DNA of 7,322 nucleotides. It comes from Bacilli bacterium. GTDB lineage: Bacteria; Bacillota_I; Bacilli_A; RF39; UBA660. The notes beneath the pieces were generated by a model. The model did not search any database. It was not told where the DNA came from and saw only the letters and a list, made by a program, of their open reading frames with translations. Positions 5,101 through 7,322 of the stretch are shown piece by piece; position 1 is the first letter of the stretch, and each line of letters opens with the position of its first letter. The DNA is taken from NCBI GenBank assembly GCA_028708945.1, contig JAQVXV010000031.1, forward strand, positions 1-7,322. The letters run 5' to 3'. Made by a program: the position numbers and the translations under genes.

Positions 5101-6855
5101 ATCTTCTAAAATGGCTTTTATTCTTCTTACACCAGCACTGCTAGCTTTTTCTTTAATGATTTTAAAACTCATTAATTCATTAGTATTAGTAACGTGCGGT
5201 CCACCACATAATTCTTTCGATATATTGCCAATTGAATAAACAGTTACTACATCACCATACTTATCGACAAACAATGCTTCAGCTCCTATTTTTAAAGCCT
5301 CTTCTTTACTCATCTCCTTCTTAGTAACTGGTATCTCTTCTTTAATCCAATTATTTACAATTATCTCAGTTTTTTTAATTTCTTCGTCAGTCATTTTATG
5401 ATCATATGAAAAATCAAAACGCATTCTTTCATCAGTAATATTACTTCCTTTTTGATGTACATCGGGTCCTAACACTGCTTTTAAAGCAGCATTCAATAAA
5501 TGAGTTGCTGTATGATATTTTACATTCATATTACTTGAACTTGACAGTCCACCTTTAAATTTTTGTGTTGCTCCTGCTCTTGATTTCTCTTGATGTTCAA
5601 CAAATTTTTGATTGAAACCATCAACGTCAACTGATACACCTTTTTCATTTGCAAGTTCAACTGTCAACTCAATTGGAAAGCCATAAGTATCATATAATTT
5701 AAATGCTAAATCTTTGTTTAATTTATCATCTACAGAAATAATAATTTTTTCAAATTCTCTTAATCCTTTTTCTAAAGTTCGATTAAATTTAACCTTTTCA
5801 TTTCTTAATACTTCTAATACTTCTTTTCTATTTTCAGTTAATTCACTATAGTATTTAGAATAATTGTTAATAATTATTTTTGCTATTTCTTCTTCCCAAT
5901 TACTATTTGGGTCTATTCCTAATTTTTTAGCATGTCTTATAGCTCTTCTAATCAATCTCCTTAAAATATATCCTTGATCAGTATTTGAAGGTTTAATCGA
6001 TGCATTATCTGCTGATATAAAGACAGATGTCCTTATATGATCTGCTACTATTCTCATACTTTTTTTAACATCTTCATCTTCATATTTTAAATTTGATAAT
6101 TCTTCTATTTTATTAATAATATCTTTCCAGATCGAAGTTAAGTAATTATCTTCTACTCCTTCTAATACTGCCACTGTTCTTTCATATCCCATTCCAGTAT
6201 CAACATTTTTAGAAGGAAGTTCACTAAAATTACCTGATGCATCTTTATTATATTGCATAAAGACATTATTCCAAATTTCAACCCATCTTTTATCATTAGG
6301 ATCGTGTTTAACTGGAACTGGGTCATTGCTACGCCAATAGAATATTTCAGTATCGGGTCCACAAGGACCCGTCTCACCAGCAATCCAAAAATTGTCTTTT
6401 TCACCTAAATAACTAATACGGTCTTCACTTATACCTATTTTCTTCCAAATAGATGCCGATACTTCATCTTTCGGAATTGAATCATTACCTCTAAATACAG
6501 TAACAGCTAATTTGGATACTGGTATTTTTAATACTTCGGTTAAAAATTCAAAACTCCATACAATTGATTCTTCTTTAAAATAGTCTCCCAAACTCCAATT
6601 ACCCAACATTTCGAAAAATGTATGATGAGTAGTATCTCCAATATTATCTAAATCAGTTAATCTAATACACTTTTGATAGTCAACTAACCTATTGCCTGCC
6701 GGATGTGTTTGCCCTAATAAATACGGCACTAAAGGTTGCATACCTGCTGTATTAAATAAACTGGTTGGATCATTTTCTGGTATAACAGGAGCACTAGGTA
6801 TTTGTACATGGCCCTTGCTTATAAAAAAATTAATATATAAATCTTTAAGATTCAT
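5083..6855 (-). CDS. alaS: Short-form alanyl-tRNA synthetase
   Basis: AlaRS joins alanine to tRNA-Ala and removes mischarged serine or glycine. This one has 590 residues against about 870-880 in the usual bacterial form. The class II catalytic core is intact: FNTAGMQPLVPYLLG (34-48), motif 2 FFEMLGNWSLGDYF (80-93), ETGPCGPDTE (161-170), DTGMGYER (219-226) and motif 3 GYILRRLIRRAIRH (295-308). The tRNA-recognition helices follow to about 430. The usual beta-barrel insert with ESGGQ is missing, and the chain passes directly into the editing domain, where HTATH (448-452) and CGGPH (550-554) give the HxxxH and CxxxH zinc ligands. The protein stops soon after AGVRRI, so the C-Ala/DHHA1 region is absent. 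The ATG at 6855 has AAGGAGGT upstream and overlaps the stop of the preceding gene (TAATG). No T-box leader is present next to it. Confidence 0.96.
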   Translation of the reverse strand: MNLKDLYINFFISKGHVQIPSAPVIPENDPTSLFNTAGMQPLVPYLLGQTHPAGNRLVDYQKCIRLTDLDNIGDTTHHTFFEMLGNWSLGDYFKEESIVWSFEFLTEVLKIPVSKLAVTVFRGNDSIPKDEVSASIWKKIGISEDRISYLGEKDNFWIAGETGPCGPDTEIFYWRSNDPVPVKHDPNDKRWVEIWNNVFMQYNKDASGNFSELPSKNVDTGMGYERTVAVLEGVEDNYLTSIWKDIINKIEELSNLKYEDEDVKKSMRIVADHIRTSVFISADNASIKPSNTDQGYILRRLIRRAIRHAKKLGIDPNSNWEEEIAKIIINNYSKYYSELTENRKEVLEVLRNEKVKFNRTLEKGLREFEKIIISVDDKLNKDLAFKLYDTYGFPIELTVELANEKGVSVDVDGFNQKFVEHQEKSRAGATQKFKGGLSSSSNMNVKYHTATHLLNAALKAVLGPDVHQKGSNITDERMRFDFSYDHKMTDEEIKKTEIIVNNWIKEEIPVTKKEMSKEEALKIGAEALFVDKYGDVVTVYSIGNISKELCGGPHVTNTNELMSFKIIKEKASSAGVRRIKAILEDKKEEF

Positions 6856-7322
6856 TATTGTACCTCCTTGAGTATTATATCAGTTATTTTTTCTAATTTA
6901 GTTATGTATTCCTCTAATTCACCGTTATTTAAAATATAGTAATCTGCAAAGGCAATTGGTCCTGCTTTTGCTAAATTCTCTATTTCATTTATATCTCTAG
7001 TCTTAGCCTCTTCTTTATTAAAAGGTCTTATATTTCTTACCCCTAACCTTTCATAGCGCTCATTCTTATCGACAACAATAGCAATTACTACTAATTGATC
7101 TTGAAACTTTTCTTTTAAAATTTTTAATTCATCCCAAGAATATAATCCATCTAAAACCACATTACTTGTCTTAGCATATTCCTCTATTGTAGGAAGAAGG
7201 AGAAGTGCAAAAGCTCCCATACCATATTCTTCTCTTAATCTTTCACGAATTTTTTTTTCATTAACAGGATTAATTTCTAAGCCCTCTTTTTTTAAAACAT
7301 CCATTGTTAAACCACCAAAGTA
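6855..7322 (-). CDS. Nucleotide/dephospho-CoA kinase-like P-loop ATPase, 5' end outside window
   Basis: The frame is open to the window edge, with six in-frame codons (YFGGLT) before the first visible Met at 7304, so the true start and the P-loop very probably lie outside and that Met is internal. The 155 visible residues include a helical REEYGMGAFALLLLP region, the strand NVVLDGLYSWDEL in the place of the second nucleotide-kinase aspartate strand, VIAIVVDKNERYERL, and an RNIRP lid-like basic segment. A C-terminal IAFADYYILNNG follows, a pattern typical of dephospho-CoA kinase-like proteins in which the last strand precedes NxG. The substrate is unknown. Its TAA overlaps the alaS ATG by one base, and the alaS ribosome binding site lies in its last codons, so translation of the two is probably coupled. 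Confidence 0.8.
   Translation of the reverse strand, partial: YFGGLTMDVLKKEGLEINPVNEKKIRERLREEYGMGAFALLLLPTIEEYAKTSNVVLDGLYSWDELKILKEKFQDQLVVIAIVVDKNERYERLGVRNIRPFNKEEAKTRDINEIENLAKAGPIAFADYYILNNGELEEYITKLEKITDIILKEVQ

Noticed and set aside
6354..6371. Perfect 7-bp GC-rich hairpin (CGGGTCC / GGACCCG) inside alaS
   Set aside because: It arises from the codons of the conserved GPCGP motif, which are naturally near-palindromic; there is no T run and no gene boundary.
6162..6404. 80-codon minus-strand open frame inside alaS
   Set aside because: It is an out-of-frame shadow of the well-conserved alaS catalytic core.

Overview
The window is a gene-dense, AT-rich bacterial segment. It reads like a low-GC Firmicute (Bacilli/Mollicutes-related, possibly an uncultured gut lineage). 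Pointers are strong AGGAGG-type ribosome binding sites, textbook TTGxxA/TATAAT promoters with 17-base spacers, the rpsU-yqeY pair, and use of TTG and possibly AUU starts. TGA is a stop at several gene ends and Trp is encoded by TGG, so this is not the Mycoplasma code. The genus cannot be named from the sequence.

Left part (1-2062), minus strand: two transcription units. One carries a P-loop nucleotide kinase-like gene, cut by the window start, behind a small-molecule phosphotransferase, with its own promoter at 1306-1334. Upstream of it is the rpsU-yqeY operon (ribosomal protein S21 and a GatB/YqeY-domain protein), with a consensus promoter at 2034-2062 and a hairpin terminator at 1336-1355. 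yqeY appears to start at an AUU codon.

Middle part (2163-5086), plus strand: a compact five-gene bacteriocin-type locus. A C39-peptidase ABC transporter would cleave and export double-glycine leader peptides. A very small single-helix accessory protein follows. Then come two peptides of 46 and 55 residues with near-identical double-glycine leaders, and a leaderless 50-residue membrane peptide. Every gene overlaps the next (TTGA, ATGA, ATGA, then 13 bases), so translation is probably coupled. The two mature peptides and the last peptide all carry GxxxG, a nearby [IL]-R and a cysteine at or within two residues of the C-terminus. The last peptide also resembles the mature part of the second bacteriocin, which makes it a candidate immunity peptide that mimics its toxin. 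This is the most interesting part of the window.

Right part (5083-7322), minus strand: alaS, encoding an unusually short alanyl-tRNA synthetase (590 residues) that lacks the beta-barrel insert and the C-terminal C-Ala region but keeps the editing zinc motif. Its start overlaps (TAATG) the stop of a nucleotide-kinase-like gene cut by the window end. The bacteriocin locus and alaS converge, sharing 4 bases at their stops within a two-way terminator hairpin. The bacteriocin locus thus sits as a plus-strand insert between minus-strand housekeeping operons. No RNA genes, CRISPR arrays or insertion sequences were seen, and no gene-free stretch exceeds about 160 bases.
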